Positions 1 through 8,496 are shown, numbered from the stretch's first letter. The stretch: 64,000 bases of DNA from JAMXLO01 sp963799415 (GCA_963799415.1 CAWCXI010000045.1:124001-188000), one strand, 5' to 3'. Numbers and translations are program-made. The notes: generated by a model from the sequence alone, not told the origin.

Positions 1-327
1 GATGAGCGCCACGCGGCGATGCTGGAACTCGCCGCCGGCGAGATGTCGCTGCACCATGTGCGGCTGATCCACGGCTCCGATCCCAATCCGTCAGACGACC
101 GGCGTATCGGCTTCGCCATCCGGTATATTCCAACGTATGTGCGCCAGGTTGCCGGCAGCGCCGACAGCGCGACGCTGGTGCGAGGCGAAGACCGTCACCA
201 TCATTTCGAGCATGAGCAGCGGCCGGATGCCGACATGTCACCGGCGGCGATCGCGTATCACGCGGCGGTCACCAGCAGGTTCGCGCAGATCCTGATGCGG
301 GGGACCGCGCGGGAGATGCGGGCGTAG
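1..327 (+). CDS. Phytanoyl-CoA dioxygenase (PhyH) family protein, 3' part
   Basis: The reading frame is open from the first base, so the gene begins outside the window and only about 108 C-terminal residues are present. PhyH-family enzymes are Fe(II)/2-oxoglutarate oxygenases that hydroxylate small acyl or amino-acid-like substrates in the cytoplasm. The visible motif is the family's C-terminal block: the distal iron-binding His in 'HGSDPN', followed by the Arg-rich 'DDRRIGFAIRY' segment whose Arg binds 2-oxoglutarate. The first metal ligands (HxD) must lie upstream. The substrate cannot be told from this fragment. The next gene is convergent and 28 bases away. Confidence 0.8.
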   Translation, partial: DERHAAMLELAAGEMSLHHVRLIHGSDPNPSDDRRIGFAIRYIPTYVRQVAGSADSATLVRGEDRHHHFEHEQRPDADMSPAAIAYHAAVTSRFAQILMRGTAREMRA

Positions 328-355
328 ACCGCAGAAGAACCGCTGTCCCTTCGCT

Positions 356-796
356 TCAGGCCAGGCTCTGATCGGGCGCCCTCTCAGCGCGCTGCCGCAA
401 CGCCTTCATCTCCTCAAAGCGCGCGGTGACGTCCCGCATGATCGCCGCGATGCCGAGGATCGCGCCGGACGCGTCGCGGAACGGCGTGATGGTGAATTCG
501 ATCGAGATGCGCGAACCATCCTTGCGAGCGGCAGGCACCGCGAGAATGTCGCCGGCACCATAGCGGGTCGCGCCGGTTCGCATCGTCTTCGTGTAGCCCT
601 CCCAGTGACGGGATCGCAGCGAGGCGGGAATGATGATATCCAGCGATTGACCCAGGGCTTCGTCTGCCGTGTAGCCGAACATCCGCTGGGCGCCGGCATT
701 CCAGAACCGGATTTGTCCCTCCGCATCGGCATACACCACGGCATCGGACGTGGCGTTCACCAGCGTGACGGCGAACTGTTGCAGATCAAAGTCCAT
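356..796 (-). CDS. PAS domain sensor protein
   Basis: A 146-residue protein that is almost entirely one PAS/PAC (S-box) module: 'VYADAEGQIRFWNAGAQRMFGYTADEALG' style core at about 18-48 and the PAC end 'GIAAIMRDVTARFEE' near 120-135. There is no kinase, cyclase or HTH domain, so it must signal through a partner. A longer frame reaches upstream to 1066, but its first 90 residues are a shadow of nsrR. The ATG at 796 follows a GAGGTGG ribosome site and starts the family sequence. It lies 10 bases after the nsrR stop, so it is probably the third gene of the globin-nsrR operon and may sense redox, oxygen or NO. Confidence 0.85.
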   Translation of the reverse strand: MDFDLQQFAVTLVNATSDAVVYADAEGQIRFWNAGAQRMFGYTADEALGQSLDIIIPASLRSRHWEGYTKTMRTGATRYGAGDILAVPAARKDGSRISIEFTITPFRDASGAILGIAAIMRDVTARFEEMKALRQRAERAPDQSLA

Positions 797-806
797 CACC
801 ACCTCG

Positions 807-1247
807 TCATGCAGACGGTTGAAGATGCAGCAGCCGGGACAGAGCCCGCCTCGGACGGATGAGATCGGCGAGGCTTGTGCGATCCAGTACCGCGAGGAAC
901 GCCGCAAGTGCCTCCGCCAAAGCCGCTTGCAGCACGCAGGCCGGCTGAATGGCGCAGGCACCACCGGAGCCAAAGCACGGCACGATGTCGAGATCCGGTT
1001 CGGTGCGGCGCAGCACCGCGCCGACATTGATCGTCGCCGGACTTTTCGCCAGCCGCAGCCCGCCACGCTGACCCCGAACCGTGACGACCTCGCCGGCCAG
1101 CGCCGCCTGATGCACCACCTTGTTGAGATGATTGGTCGAGATGTCGTACGCCTTGGCGATCTCCTCGATGGTACACAGGGTGTCCGGGCGCAACGCCAGA
1201 TAGATCAGAGTGCGCAGCGTGTAGTCGCTGAATGCTGTCAGGTGCAT
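807..1247 (-). CDS. nsrR: NsrR-type Rrf2 transcriptional repressor
   Basis: A 146-residue Rrf2-family regulator. The N-terminal winged helix ('AFSDYTLRTLIYLAL', then 'TIEEIAKAYDIS') binds DNA. The three cysteines at 91, 98 and 104 ('PCFGSGGACAIQPAC') sit where NsrR holds its NO-sensitive iron-sulfur cluster; E. coli NsrR uses 91, 96 and 102. NsrR represses NO-detoxification genes until NO destroys the cluster. The start overlaps the end of the globin gene by 10 bases, showing translational coupling. An NsrR-like operator upstream of the globin gene fits autoregulation. IscR and RirA have different cysteine spacing, so NsrR is the best assignment. Confidence 0.88.
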   Translation of the reverse strand: MHLTAFSDYTLRTLIYLALRPDTLCTIEEIAKAYDISTNHLNKVVHQAALAGEVVTVRGQRGGLRLAKSPATINVGAVLRRTEPDLDIVPCFGSGGACAIQPACVLQAALAEALAAFLAVLDRTSLADLIRPRRALSRLLHLQPSA

Positions 1248-1615
1248 GGGAACATCGCGAACTGGAGGCTCTCAGCGATGCGCCGCGCCTTGGCTGTGAA
1301 TTGCATTGCAAGCGCCGGAACGAAAAGCTCCGCCGCAGTTGCCTCGAACAGTTCGAGCCAGTTGCCGAACATTGGTGGTTCAACGCCTGCAACTCTGTGG
1401 TGCGTGCTGACAGGATCGCCCTTGTAGCGGCCGCTGTTCAGCATGACCGACGACCAGAACGCATACATCCGCTTGAGATGCTGCGGCCACGCGTCATCCG
1501 CGATCGCGGCGGCGAAGATCGGCCCAAGCGTCGGGTCACGCCGAGCGCGCGCGTAGAAGCTGTCCACCAGCACCCGGATCGTTGCCTCGGTCACCGCATT
1601 GAAGAGGGAAGTCAC
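1238..1615 (-). CDS. Group III truncated hemoglobin
   Basis: A small 2-on-2 globin of about 125 residues. It shows the group III pattern: helix A/B 'LVDSFYARARRDPTLGPIF', 'MYAFWSSVMLNSGRYKGDP', and the heme His in 'STHHRV', ending in 'WLELFEATAAELF'. Group III globins bind O2 and NO; next to nsrR the likely job is NO handling. An open frame extends to a GTG at 1723, but that start lies inside the NsrR-like operator (1704-1726) and its first 36 residues do not resemble globins. The GTG at 1615 gives the family's usual length, though no clear ribosome site precedes it. Start uncertain, identity good. Confidence 0.85.
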   Translation of the reverse strand: MTSLFNAVTEATIRVLVDSFYARARRDPTLGPIFAAAIADDAWPQHLKRMYAFWSSVMLNSGRYKGDPVSTHHRVAGVEPPMFGNWLELFEATAAELFVPALAMQFTAKARRIAESLQFAMFPCT

Positions 1616-1703
1616 AGGGAGAACACCGTGGCGCAAACCACCAGGAGATCGGCGACGAGATTCCGCGACAGGCGAAAAAGCATCGTGGCATGCCTTGCAT
1701 TCA

Positions 1704-1726
1704 AAGCTGCATAACAAATGCACCTT
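1704..1726. promoter_or_regulatory. NsrR-like operator palindrome
   Basis: Imperfect palindrome AAGCTGCAT - 5 bases - ATGCACCTT upstream of the globin gene. Read as an 11-1-11 site it matches the known NsrR consensus (AAGATGCATTT and its complement) at 18 of 22 positions. A single half-site (AGATACATCTT, 1757-1767) lies 30 bases further upstream. Placed directly before the globin-nsrR-PAS operon, it fits repression by the NsrR encoded in that operon. Confidence 0.65.
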
Positions 1727-1823
1727 AACGCAGCGGCCTGCTTAAAGCAATATGGGAGATACATCTTTCAGGGATGACCCAGAATGTCGGCGCCGCCAGA
1801 GACAGTCGTCCTACGCGGAGAAC

Positions 1824-2339
1824 TCAGCTCTTGGCTCCAGGCAACGCGGGACCAACATAGAAGCAGTCATGCAGGTCCGTCGCAGCCTGCTGGGGGTCCA
1901 TGACGAGCAACCGGACATGTGCCGGCTGCGGACTCGTGAAAGTCGGATCCTTCTCGCCCTCGATATATCTCGTCTCGCCGGCCGATAACTGGAGGGGCAA
2001 TTCCGCAGGTGGCGATGAGGGGAACACCCGCTTTGAATTGAGTGTAATCCGAACAGGCCCAGCAGGACGGTCCACGTATAGGACATTATATCCTGTCGTA
2101 CTTCCTACGACCGTACCGTCGACCGAAAACTCAAAGCCTGGATCCACTGTTGGGCTCATGGTGTAGAGGTAGATGCGCGCATAGCCAGACTGCACTGGGG
2201 GAATCTGGCCTTGGATTTCGCGATAACGAATGTCGTCCGCGCAACCTACGAGCATTCCGGCCAAGCCAAAAGCGGCGACGACATTGACCGCTGCCTTTGT
2301 CGCCATGGTCCATTTCATGTCATGCGTCCCGAGGATCAT
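1824..2339 (-). CDS. DUF2846-like lipoprotein
   Basis: A 171-residue predicted lipoprotein. Residues 8-33 form a type II signal peptide ending in the lipobox 'MLVGC', with Cys33 as the lipid site. The mature part has 'GYARIYLYTMSP', 'FEFSVDGTVVGSTTGYNVLYVDRPAGPVRI' spacing, resembling DUF2846, a beta-sandwich domain of unknown function. ATG codons at 2339, 2318 and 2306 are all possible; the 2318 start (MKWTMATK...) gives the most normal signal peptide, and none has a strong ribosome site. It stands alone, 208 bases from the globin promoter region. Function unknown. Confidence 0.65.
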   Translation of the reverse strand: MILGTHDMKWTMATKAAVNVVAAFGLAGMLVGCADDIRYREIQGQIPPVQSGYARIYLYTMSPTVDPGFEFSVDGTVVGSTTGYNVLYVDRPAGPVRITLNSKRVFPSSPPAELPLQLSAGETRYIEGEKDPTFTSPQPAHVRLLVMDPQQAATDLHDCFYVGPALPGAKS

Positions 2340-2513
2340 AAGCGCCGGAGTGTCGCACGCGGGTTGGCTCGGGTAAATGAGCAGCGCTCTTTAGCCCGCA
2401 TATCTCACGCGGGGTAAGTGCATCGCGGTGGTAGCGGTACGATCACGTCGGATGCCCGCCTCGATGCGAATCTGGAAATGTCGCATGGCGGGTAACGAAC
2501 TCCCGCGTTATCC

Positions 2514-3761
2514 TCAGGCGATTGGCGCAGCGAGCAGCAACCGGTTGATCCGCTCCAGCGCACCGAACGTCAGCCGCCAGCCCCGCATGAATGCTTCGGC
2601 ACTGGTCCCGCGTTCTGCCAGCGCCGCCGCGATATCGCCCACAGTTCGCCGCCCGTCGACCAGCCGCAGGATGGCCGCTCCCAATGGCGGCAGCGCAATT
2701 GGCTGACGCAGCCCGTCGAACACCATGGTGATCGTGCCGTCCGGCGCAATTCGGCCCGCAAGCTCCGGCCCGGACAGCTCGCGCAGCACCGGCACCGCAT
2801 CGGCGGCCAGGAAGTCCGCGCGTTCCGCCTGTTCGCTCGCACGCACGCAATACACGATATGCGCGCTGACATTGCCGGCGAGCGCTTCGGCCAGTGCAGC
2901 CCGAGCGATCGGGTCGAGCGCCTCTATCCGCGTGCGCAGCCGCGGATCAGGCAGCAGCGGCACCGGATCATAGCGCGCCGGTTCGACCCAGCACGTGATG
3001 GTCAGTCCCTCACCCGCCAGCAGCGCGTGCAGTTCGTGCACGGTGAATGCGCGGTCACGCGGGTTCAGCAGCAGATCGTACAGTCCCGCGTCGCCGCCAT
3101 TCTCGTGATCGTCAAGAAAGCCGTTCCGTCGCAGCCACGCAGTCTCCGGCAGATGCCGCATCACGCGCTTTGCTACATCCAGCCTCTCGGCGGGCTTCTC
3201 CTCCGCCGGCGCCAGCAATCGTAGCGCGTCCTGCAGCATATAGACGCCGGTGCGCCCGTGCGGCGCATACACCATCAGCCCAAGCCCGCCGCCCGACGCC
3301 AGCACCGACAGCAGCGCGCGCAGACCTTCCGCCGGATCGGGCATGTGATGCAGCACGCCGCAGCAATCGATGTAGTCGAACGGTCCTAGCCCCGATCCCG
3401 GCAGTTCCAGCAGCGAACGCTGCTCCCAGACAATGTTGCTGAGCTCCCGCGCCGCCGCCCGTGACTGGGCAACCTTCAGCGCCGCCGCGGACCGGTCGAG
3501 CCACGTCACGCTGCCCCCCCTGCCCTCACGCGCCATCTGCTGTGCCAGCATGATCGTCGCATCGCCGGTGCCGCCGCCGGCGATCAGCGCGCGCAGCGGC
3601 ACCAATGCCGGACGACGCGCGCCAAACACCCAGTAGTCGATCTCGCGCAAATGCCCCGGGCTGCCGACGATCAGCCGCTTGGCCTCGTCGCGTGGATCGC
3701 GCCGTGGATACGGGAACGCCTCATACTGCGCCGCCAGCCTCGCGTCGGTTGCGTCGGTCAT
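2514..3761 (-). CDS. SAM-dependent methyltransferase with C-terminal PqqD-like region
   Basis: About 415 residues. The N-terminal half is a class I methyltransferase fold: a SAM-binding motif I 'LIAGGGTGDATIMLAQQM' near 60-78, the acidic motif 'VTWLDRSAAAL', and 'DCCGVLHHMPDP' (motif IV/post I) near 131-142. The last 80 residues ('LPPLGAAILRLVDGRRTVGDIAAAL') look like a small winged-helix module of the PqqD or HTH kind, seen in other bacterial methyltransferases that act on peptides or cofactors. An upstream ATG at 3785 is possible but would overlap the start of the divergent TrmH gene; the ATG at 3761 (MTDATDARL) is preferred. The substrate is not predictable. Confidence 0.8.
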   Translation of the reverse strand: MTDATDARLAAQYEAFPYPRRDPRDEAKRLIVGSPGHLREIDYWVFGARRPALVPLRALIAGGGTGDATIMLAQQMAREGRGGSVTWLDRSAAALKVAQSRAAARELSNIVWEQRSLLELPGSGLGPFDYIDCCGVLHHMPDPAEGLRALLSVLASGGGLGLMVYAPHGRTGVYMLQDALRLLAPAEEKPAERLDVAKRVMRHLPETAWLRRNGFLDDHENGGDAGLYDLLLNPRDRAFTVHELHALLAGEGLTITCWVEPARYDPVPLLPDPRLRTRIEALDPIARAALAEALAGNVSAHIVYCVRASEQAERADFLAADAVPVLRELSGPELAGRIAPDGTITMVFDGLRQPIALPPLGAAILRLVDGRRTVGDIAAALAERGTSAEAFMRGWRLTFGALERINRLLLAAPIA

Positions 3762-3783
3762 GCGCCCGGCATAGACCGCCGGC

Positions 3784-4362
3784 ATGGCTGAAGCCAGATC
3801 ACGCGGCTATTTCGGCATCGGCGTCGAGGGCGTCTCGAAGTCGGCCAACGTCGGCGCCCTGCTGCGCACCGCGCACGCCTTCGGCGCGGCGTTCTGCTTC
3901 ATCGTCGGCGCCGGCTTCGATGCGCGCGCCGGCCGACTGGCGGACACCGCCGCGACACCGGAGCACGTGCCGCTCTGGCGCTTTTCGGACGTCGAGATGC
4001 TTCGCCTGCCGCAGCACTGCGTGCTGGTGGGAGTGGAGCTGCTGGACGACGCCACGGACCTTCCCTCATTCCGTCATCCGGTGAACGCCGCCTATGTGCT
4101 GGGCCCCGAGCGATACGGCCTGTCGCCCGCCATGCTCCAGCGCTGCCGGCACGTGGTGAGGATTCCCACCCGCTTCTCACTCAATCTGGCGGTTGTCGGC
4201 GCACTGGTGCTGTACGACCGCCTCCTCCAGCACGGCCGTTTCGCCGAGCGCCCGGTCGGCAGCGAGGGCAAGACCGCGGCGCAACCGGTGCCCGGCGGCC
4301 ACGGCGCCCCGCGTTTTCGCCGCAACATTCCCGAATGGGCAGAGCGCAAGCCCGGTTCCTGA
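3784..4362 (+). CDS. TrmH/SpoU family RNA 2'-O-methyltransferase
   Basis: 192 residues with the three SpoU motifs of the SPOUT knot fold: motif 1 'GVSKSANVGALLRTAHAFG' (residues 16-34), motif 2 'YVLGPERYGLS' (about 104-114) and motif 3 'IPTRFSLNLAVVGALVLYDR' (about 128-147). These enzymes methylate a 2'-hydroxyl in tRNA or rRNA using SAM. The C-terminal 45 residues are low complexity and carry no recognised domain. TrmH/TrmL/RlmB cannot be separated by eye. It is divergent from the methyltransferase gene, and its start nearly overlaps that gene's upstream ATG. Confidence 0.85.
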   Translation: MAEARSRGYFGIGVEGVSKSANVGALLRTAHAFGAAFCFIVGAGFDARAGRLADTAATPEHVPLWRFSDVEMLRLPQHCVLVGVELLDDATDLPSFRHPVNAAYVLGPERYGLSPAMLQRCRHVVRIPTRFSLNLAVVGALVLYDRLLQHGRFAERPVGSEGKTAAQPVPGGHGAPRFRRNIPEWAERKPGS

Positions 4363-4409
4363 CCCGTGGCCGCTTGTCGCACCATACCCCGCGCCGTATC
4401 TCTTGCCGC

Positions 4410-4937
4410 ATGCGCCGAATTGTCACCGTGCTCAGTCTCATGCTCGTCGTTCCACTTGTCGCGCAGGCACAGCCGAAGCGCCCCGCCGCCGAGAAGGCCG
4501 CACCGGGCCCCAGGGAACTCGGCAAGTTCGATGACTGGATCGCAGCGACGCATCAGGAGTCCGGCCAGACCGTCTGCTATGCGTTCGTCCGCGCCAAGAA
4601 CTCCGTTCCGTCGCTGTCTGGCCGCGGCGAGGTCGTGCTGACCGTCACCGAGCGCCCGAGCGGTCGGGACACAGTGGCGATCTCGGCCGGCTTTCCCTTC
4701 CACAAGGACGCCGCGGTGACCGTGCAGGTCGATACCACCGGCCTCGACTTCTACACCGCGCAAAGCAGTGCCTTCGCGCGCGACGGCAAAGCGGTGGTCG
4801 CCGCATTCCTGAAGGCTGGGCAGGCGTTGTCGCGTTTACCGGGTCCGCGCGACGGCCAGACGATTGTGGACACATTCAGCCTGCGCGGGTTTGCCGCAGC
4901 TTATGCGGCAATCAACAAGGCATGTCCGGCACGCTGA
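4410..4937 (+). CDS. Invasion-associated locus B (IalB) family exported protein
   Basis: 175 residues with a signal peptide at the ATG at 4410 ('MRRIVTVLSLMLVVPLVAQA', cleavage after QAQ). The open frame extends upstream to 4335, but that part overlaps trmH and is not signal-like. The mature part, 'FDDWIAATHQESGQTVCYAF', 'SLSGRGEVVLTVTERPSGRDTVAISAGFPF', matches the IalB family, common in alphaproteobacteria and named after a Bartonella invasion locus; in free-living species the role is unknown. Two Cys (in 'TVCYAF' and near the C-terminus) could form the family's disulfide. It overlaps rlmN by 16 bases, so the two are probably co-transcribed. Confidence 0.8.
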   Translation: MRRIVTVLSLMLVVPLVAQAQPKRPAAEKAAPGPRELGKFDDWIAATHQESGQTVCYAFVRAKNSVPSLSGRGEVVLTVTERPSGRDTVAISAGFPFHKDAAVTVQVDTTGLDFYTAQSSAFARDGKAVVAAFLKAGQALSRLPGPRDGQTIVDTFSLRGFAAAYAAINKACPAR

Positions 4938-6109
4938 TGAGCGACGCAGCTCTCGATCTGACCGCGGCGGAGCGCGACCGCATCCTCGCCAAGTCGGCGC
5001 TGTTCGATCCGCCGCCCGTGCAGCTTGCTGACGGACGGCGCGATCTCGTCGGCCTGTCGCGCGTGGAACTGGCGGCGGAGGTGGCGGCGATCGGCGAGGC
5101 ACCTTTCCGTGCCAAGCAGCTCTGGCATTGGATCTACCATCAAGGCGCCACCGACTTTTCCCGCATGTCCTCCATCGCCCGACCGTTGCAGCAGAGGCTT
5201 GCCGAGCGCTTCGTCATCGGCCGGCCCGAGCCGGTTGTAGTTCAGACCAGCGATGACAACACTCGAAAATTCCTGTTCCGCTTCCGCGACGGCCAGGAGG
5301 CGGAGACGGTTTACATACCCGATCTCGCTGAGGATCGGGGCGCGGTGTGCATCTCCTCGCAGGTGGGATGTACGCTGTCCTGCCGCTTCTGCCATACCGG
5401 CACGCAGCGCCTGACGCGGAACCTCGGAGCGGCGGAGATGGTTGGCCAGTTCATGGCGGCACGCGATGCCTACGGCGAGTGGCCGTCGCCAACCGGCGAA
5501 TCACCTCGTCTGCTTTCCACCATCGTACTGATGGGTATGGGCGAGCCGCTGTACAACTACGCCAACGTTGCCACGGCGATGACGATCGTCATGGACAACG
5601 AGGGCATCGCGCTGTCGCGCCGGCGCATCACGCTTTCCACCTCCGGCGTGGTGCCAATGATGGATCGTGCCGGCGCCGAACTCGGCGTGAACCTCGCGGT
5701 GTCGCTGCATGCGGTGCGCGATGAGCTCCGCGATGAACTGGTGCCGCTCAACCGGAAATATCCGATCGCCGAGCTGATCACTGCCTGCCGGCGTTATCCC
5801 GGGGCGTCGAACGCGCGGCGCATAACCTTCGAATACGTCATGTTGAAGGGCGTCAACGACAGCCAGGCCGATGCGCGCGAACTGGTGCGGCTGATCGCCG
5901 GCATTCCAGCGAAGGTGAACCTGATCCCGTTCAATCCCTGGCCGGGCAGCTCATTCGAGACCAGCAGCAACAGCGCGATCGACCGCTTCGCGCGGATTGT
6001 CATGGACGCCGGCTTTGCCTCTCCGGTCCGCTCGCCGCGCGGGCGTGACATTCTGGCCGCGTGCGGTCAGTTGCGGACCGAAAGCCGCGGAAACCGCCCG
6101 GCCGCCTGA
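4922..6109 (+). CDS. rlmN: Dual-specificity 23S rRNA/tRNA adenine-C2 methyltransferase RlmN
   Basis: 395 residues, the normal RlmN length. It is a radical SAM enzyme that methylates C2 of A2503 in 23S rRNA and A37 in some tRNAs. The CxxxCxxC cluster motif is at Cys150, Cys154 and Cys157 ('GCTLSCRFCHTG'); 'MGMGEPLYNYANV' is the SAM GEP motif; 'LSTSGVVPMM' and 'NLAVSLHA' follow; the catalytic C-terminal Cys is in 'RGRDILAACGQL'. ATG at 4922 or 4937 are both possible; the second overlaps the ialB stop as TGATG. Ends 1 base before the convergent hydrolase stop. Confidence 0.95.
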   Translation: MSGTLMSDAALDLTAAERDRILAKSALFDPPPVQLADGRRDLVGLSRVELAAEVAAIGEAPFRAKQLWHWIYHQGATDFSRMSSIARPLQQRLAERFVIGRPEPVVVQTSDDNTRKFLFRFRDGQEAETVYIPDLAEDRGAVCISSQVGCTLSCRFCHTGTQRLTRNLGAAEMVGQFMAARDAYGEWPSPTGESPRLLSTIVLMGMGEPLYNYANVATAMTIVMDNEGIALSRRRITLSTSGVVPMMDRAGAELGVNLAVSLHAVRDELRDELVPLNRKYPIAELITACRRYPGASNARRITFEYVMLKGVNDSQADARELVRLIAGIPAKVNLIPFNPWPGSSFETSSNSAIDRFARIVMDAGFASPVRSPRGRDILAACGQLRTESRGNRPAA

Positions 6110-7150
6110 TCAGGAAGCGGGCGCCGTACCGCAATCTTTCGGCGCCACCGGTGCCGTGACAAACCGCAGCAGACAACGGCCGAACCGGCGGGCAAAGTCG
6201 GCCGAATTGCCGCCGCCGTGGCCGGAGATACCGTCAGGCTGATCGATCACCAGCGCTGCGGCGACCCGCGGCGGCAATTGCGAGCGCAGCATATCGATCC
6301 GATCCGGCATCCCGCGTACATAGACGTCGCCCTTGAACTGGGCGACAGCGACACGTGCGGTGGAGGCGCGAATGCCGTGCAGGATGCGGAACAGATCGGC
6401 CTCCTGCGTTCCCTGATTGCTGAAGCTGGCGGGCGAAATCGCAATCACCGCATCCGCCAGCCCCGGCATGTCGAGCACCTGCAAGCTGTTCCAGGCGCCT
6501 CGCGACTGGCCAGCGACCACCACCATGCGCCAGCCCCGCGCGCGTAGTGCAGTCAGCCCGCTGTGCAGCCACGCTGCCGCAGCGTCGGCGGTATCCGCAA
6601 AAGGCTCGCGCTCGAAGCGAATGACATCGAAGCCGCCGTTATTGAAGGCGCGCACCCAGTCGGGCGGTTGCTGGCCACGCCCGTCATAGCTGTTGCCCTT
6701 GCCGTGCCCCCAGACCAGCACACCGCGCGCCGTTTGCGGACCCCACCAAAAGAAGCGTGCATCCGGCGCAAAGGCGTAGTCGCGCGTTGCTATCAGTGGC
6801 CCCGGCACTGGGGGAAGCTGCTGGGGTGACCGGCCCTGCCACACGACCTGCAGGTCCTCGGCATAGATCGCACAACCTGTGCCGCCTTTGTCGGCGCACA
6901 ACTTGAGAGCCCTGGTCCGCGCGTCCTCGATAGAATGGCCGCCGCCGTACCAGCCATACTGACCGTCAGAGGCGACCGCCATGGCGCGCGGCAAGTCCAT
7001 CAGCAGGAAATCCTGGTAGCTGCTGCGTCCCTGCGATGTCAGGTATGGCACTGCCGCGACATCGAGTATCGCCCACTGAGGCTCTGCCGCGCCGGACGCC
7101 GCTCCGGAAAGCCACGGCAAAATGACCAGCAGTGCCGCCGTCAAACGCAT
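6110..7150 (-). CDS. Secreted alpha/beta-hydrolase-like protein
   Basis: 346 residues beginning with a signal peptide (about 1-21). Residues 50-100 ('DGQYGWYGGGHSIEDARTRALKLCADKGGTGCAIY') resemble the DUF4189-type repeat found in exported proteins, with two Cys that may pair. From about 140 on an alpha/beta-hydrolase core appears: oxyanion region 'GVLVWGHGKG', nucleophile elbow 'GQSRG' with Ser216, and a possible catalytic His in 'SGHGGGNSADF'. The substrate is unknown; the nearest description is a periplasmic esterase or peptidase-like hydrolase. It faces argG across a 116-base divergent region and ends directly against rlmN. Confidence 0.65.
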   Translation of the reverse strand: MRLTAALLVILPWLSGAASGAAEPQWAILDVAAVPYLTSQGRSSYQDFLLMDLPRAMAVASDGQYGWYGGGHSIEDARTRALKLCADKGGTGCAIYAEDLQVVWQGRSPQQLPPVPGPLIATRDYAFAPDARFFWWGPQTARGVLVWGHGKGNSYDGRGQQPPDWVRAFNNGGFDVIRFEREPFADTADAAAAWLHSGLTALRARGWRMVVVAGQSRGAWNSLQVLDMPGLADAVIAISPASFSNQGTQEADLFRILHGIRASTARVAVAQFKGDVYVRGMPDRIDMLRSQLPPRVAAALVIDQPDGISGHGGGNSADFARRFGRCLLRFVTAPVAPKDCGTAPAS

Positions 7151-7220
7151 GCCCGCACCTCCGATGCGTCGACGGATCGAGCATGCGCCGGCCGGGCTAC
7201 CTTGCGCAATTATGTTTTCC

Positions 7221-7247
7221 AGGGCTACTCCGCCCTTCGATAGCCCT
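7221..7247 (+). promoter_or_regulatory. Hairpin in the argG leader
   Basis: AGGGCTA (7221-7227) and TAGCCCT (7241-7247) form a perfect 7-bp stem with a 13-base loop. It lies just before the argG ribosome site (GGAG) and 20 bases before the ATG. It could act as an operator or mRNA structure; a TTGCGC hexamer at 7202-7207 is a possible -35. Confidence 0.35.
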
Positions 7248-7266
7248 CCGTGGAGACTGCTGATCC

Positions 7267-8496
7267 ATGCGTGTGAAGGATGTGAAGAAGGTCGTGCTGG
7301 CCTATTCCGGCGGTCTCGATACCAGCGTGATCCTGCGTTGGCTGCAAGTGACCTACCGATGCGAGGTGGTCACCTTCACCGCCGATCTCGGCCAGGGCGA
7401 GGAGCTCGGTCCGGCGCGGCAGAAGGCCGAGATGCTCGGCGTGAAGGAAATCTTCGTGGACGATCTGCGCGAAACCTTCGTGCGCGACTTCGTCTTTCCG
7501 ATGTTCCGCGCCAATGCGCTGTATGAGGGGCAGTATCTGCTGGGCACCTCGATCGCGCGGCCACTGATCGCCCAGCGCCAGATTGAGATCGCCGAACAGG
7601 TCGGTGCCGATGCGGTGGCGCACGGCGCGACCGGCAAGGGCAACGACCAGGTACGCTTCGAGCTGTCGTATTATTCGCTGAAGCCTGACATCAAGATCAT
7701 CGCACCGTGGCGCGAATGGGAGCTGACCAGTCGCACCAGGCTGCTGGAATTTGCCGAGCAGAACCAGATCCCCATCGCCAGAGACAAGCGCGGCGAAGCG
7801 CCATTCAGCGTCGATGCCAACTTGCTGCACTCGTCGTCCGAGGGGAAGATTCTGGAGGACCCCGCGATCGAGGCCGACGAGATCGTCTATCAGCGCACCA
7901 TCCGGCCCGAGGACGCGCCCGACAAGGCGACGGTGATCGCCGTCGATTTCGAGCGCGGCGATGCGGTCGGCATCGACGGTGTGCTTCTGTCGCCGGCAAC
8001 GCTGCTGACCCGATTGAACGAACTCGGCCGCGCCAATGGCATCGGCCGCTTGGACATGGTTGAAAACCGTTTTGTCGGCATGAAGTCGCGCGGTGTGTAC
8101 GAAACACCCGGCGGCACGATCCTGTTGGCGGGGCACCGCGGCATCGAAAGCATCACGCTCGACCGCGAGGCGGCGCACCTGAAGGACAGCCTGATGCCCC
8201 GCTACGCCGAGTTGATCTACAACGGCTTCTGGTTCAGTCCCGAGCGGCGGATGCTGCAAGCGCTGATCGACGAAAGCCAAAGGAGCGTCACCGGTCAGGT
8301 ACGGCTGAAACTCTACAAGGGCAACGTCTCGGTGATCGGCCGCCAGTCACCCAACAGCCTCTATGCGCAGGACGTCGTCACCTTCGAGGAGGACCAGGGC
8401 GCCTACGACCAGTTCGACGCGCAGGGCTTCATCAAGCTGAACGCGCTGCGCCTGCGACTGGGGGCAATAGCGGGGCGGCGGGGCGGGATGTTATAG
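7267..8496 (+). CDS. argG: Argininosuccinate synthase
   Basis: 409 residues, normal length. ArgG joins citrulline and aspartate with ATP to make argininosuccinate, the penultimate step of arginine synthesis, in the cytoplasm. The N-terminal PP-loop is 'VVLAYSGGLDTSV' (residues 9-21); further conserved blocks are 'GKGNDQVRFELSYY', 'IAPWREW' and 'KSRGVYETPGGTIL'. The ATG at 7267 follows a GGAG site 10 bases upstream. No argF or argH is adjacent, so the gene stands alone, as in many alphaproteobacteria. Confidence 0.97.
   Translation: MRVKDVKKVVLAYSGGLDTSVILRWLQVTYRCEVVTFTADLGQGEELGPARQKAEMLGVKEIFVDDLRETFVRDFVFPMFRANALYEGQYLLGTSIARPLIAQRQIEIAEQVGADAVAHGATGKGNDQVRFELSYYSLKPDIKIIAPWREWELTSRTRLLEFAEQNQIPIARDKRGEAPFSVDANLLHSSSEGKILEDPAIEADEIVYQRTIRPEDAPDKATVIAVDFERGDAVGIDGVLLSPATLLTRLNELGRANGIGRLDMVENRFVGMKSRGVYETPGGTILLAGHRGIESITLDREAAHLKDSLMPRYAELIYNGFWFSPERRMLQALIDESQRSVTGQVRLKLYKGNVSVIGRQSPNSLYAQDVVTFEEDQGAYDQFDAQGFIKLNALRLRLGAIAGRRGGML

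Noticed and set aside
2487..2510. Hairpin GCGGG/CCCGC downstream of the methyltransferase
   Set aside because: 5-bp stem and no U-run; expected by chance in this GC content.
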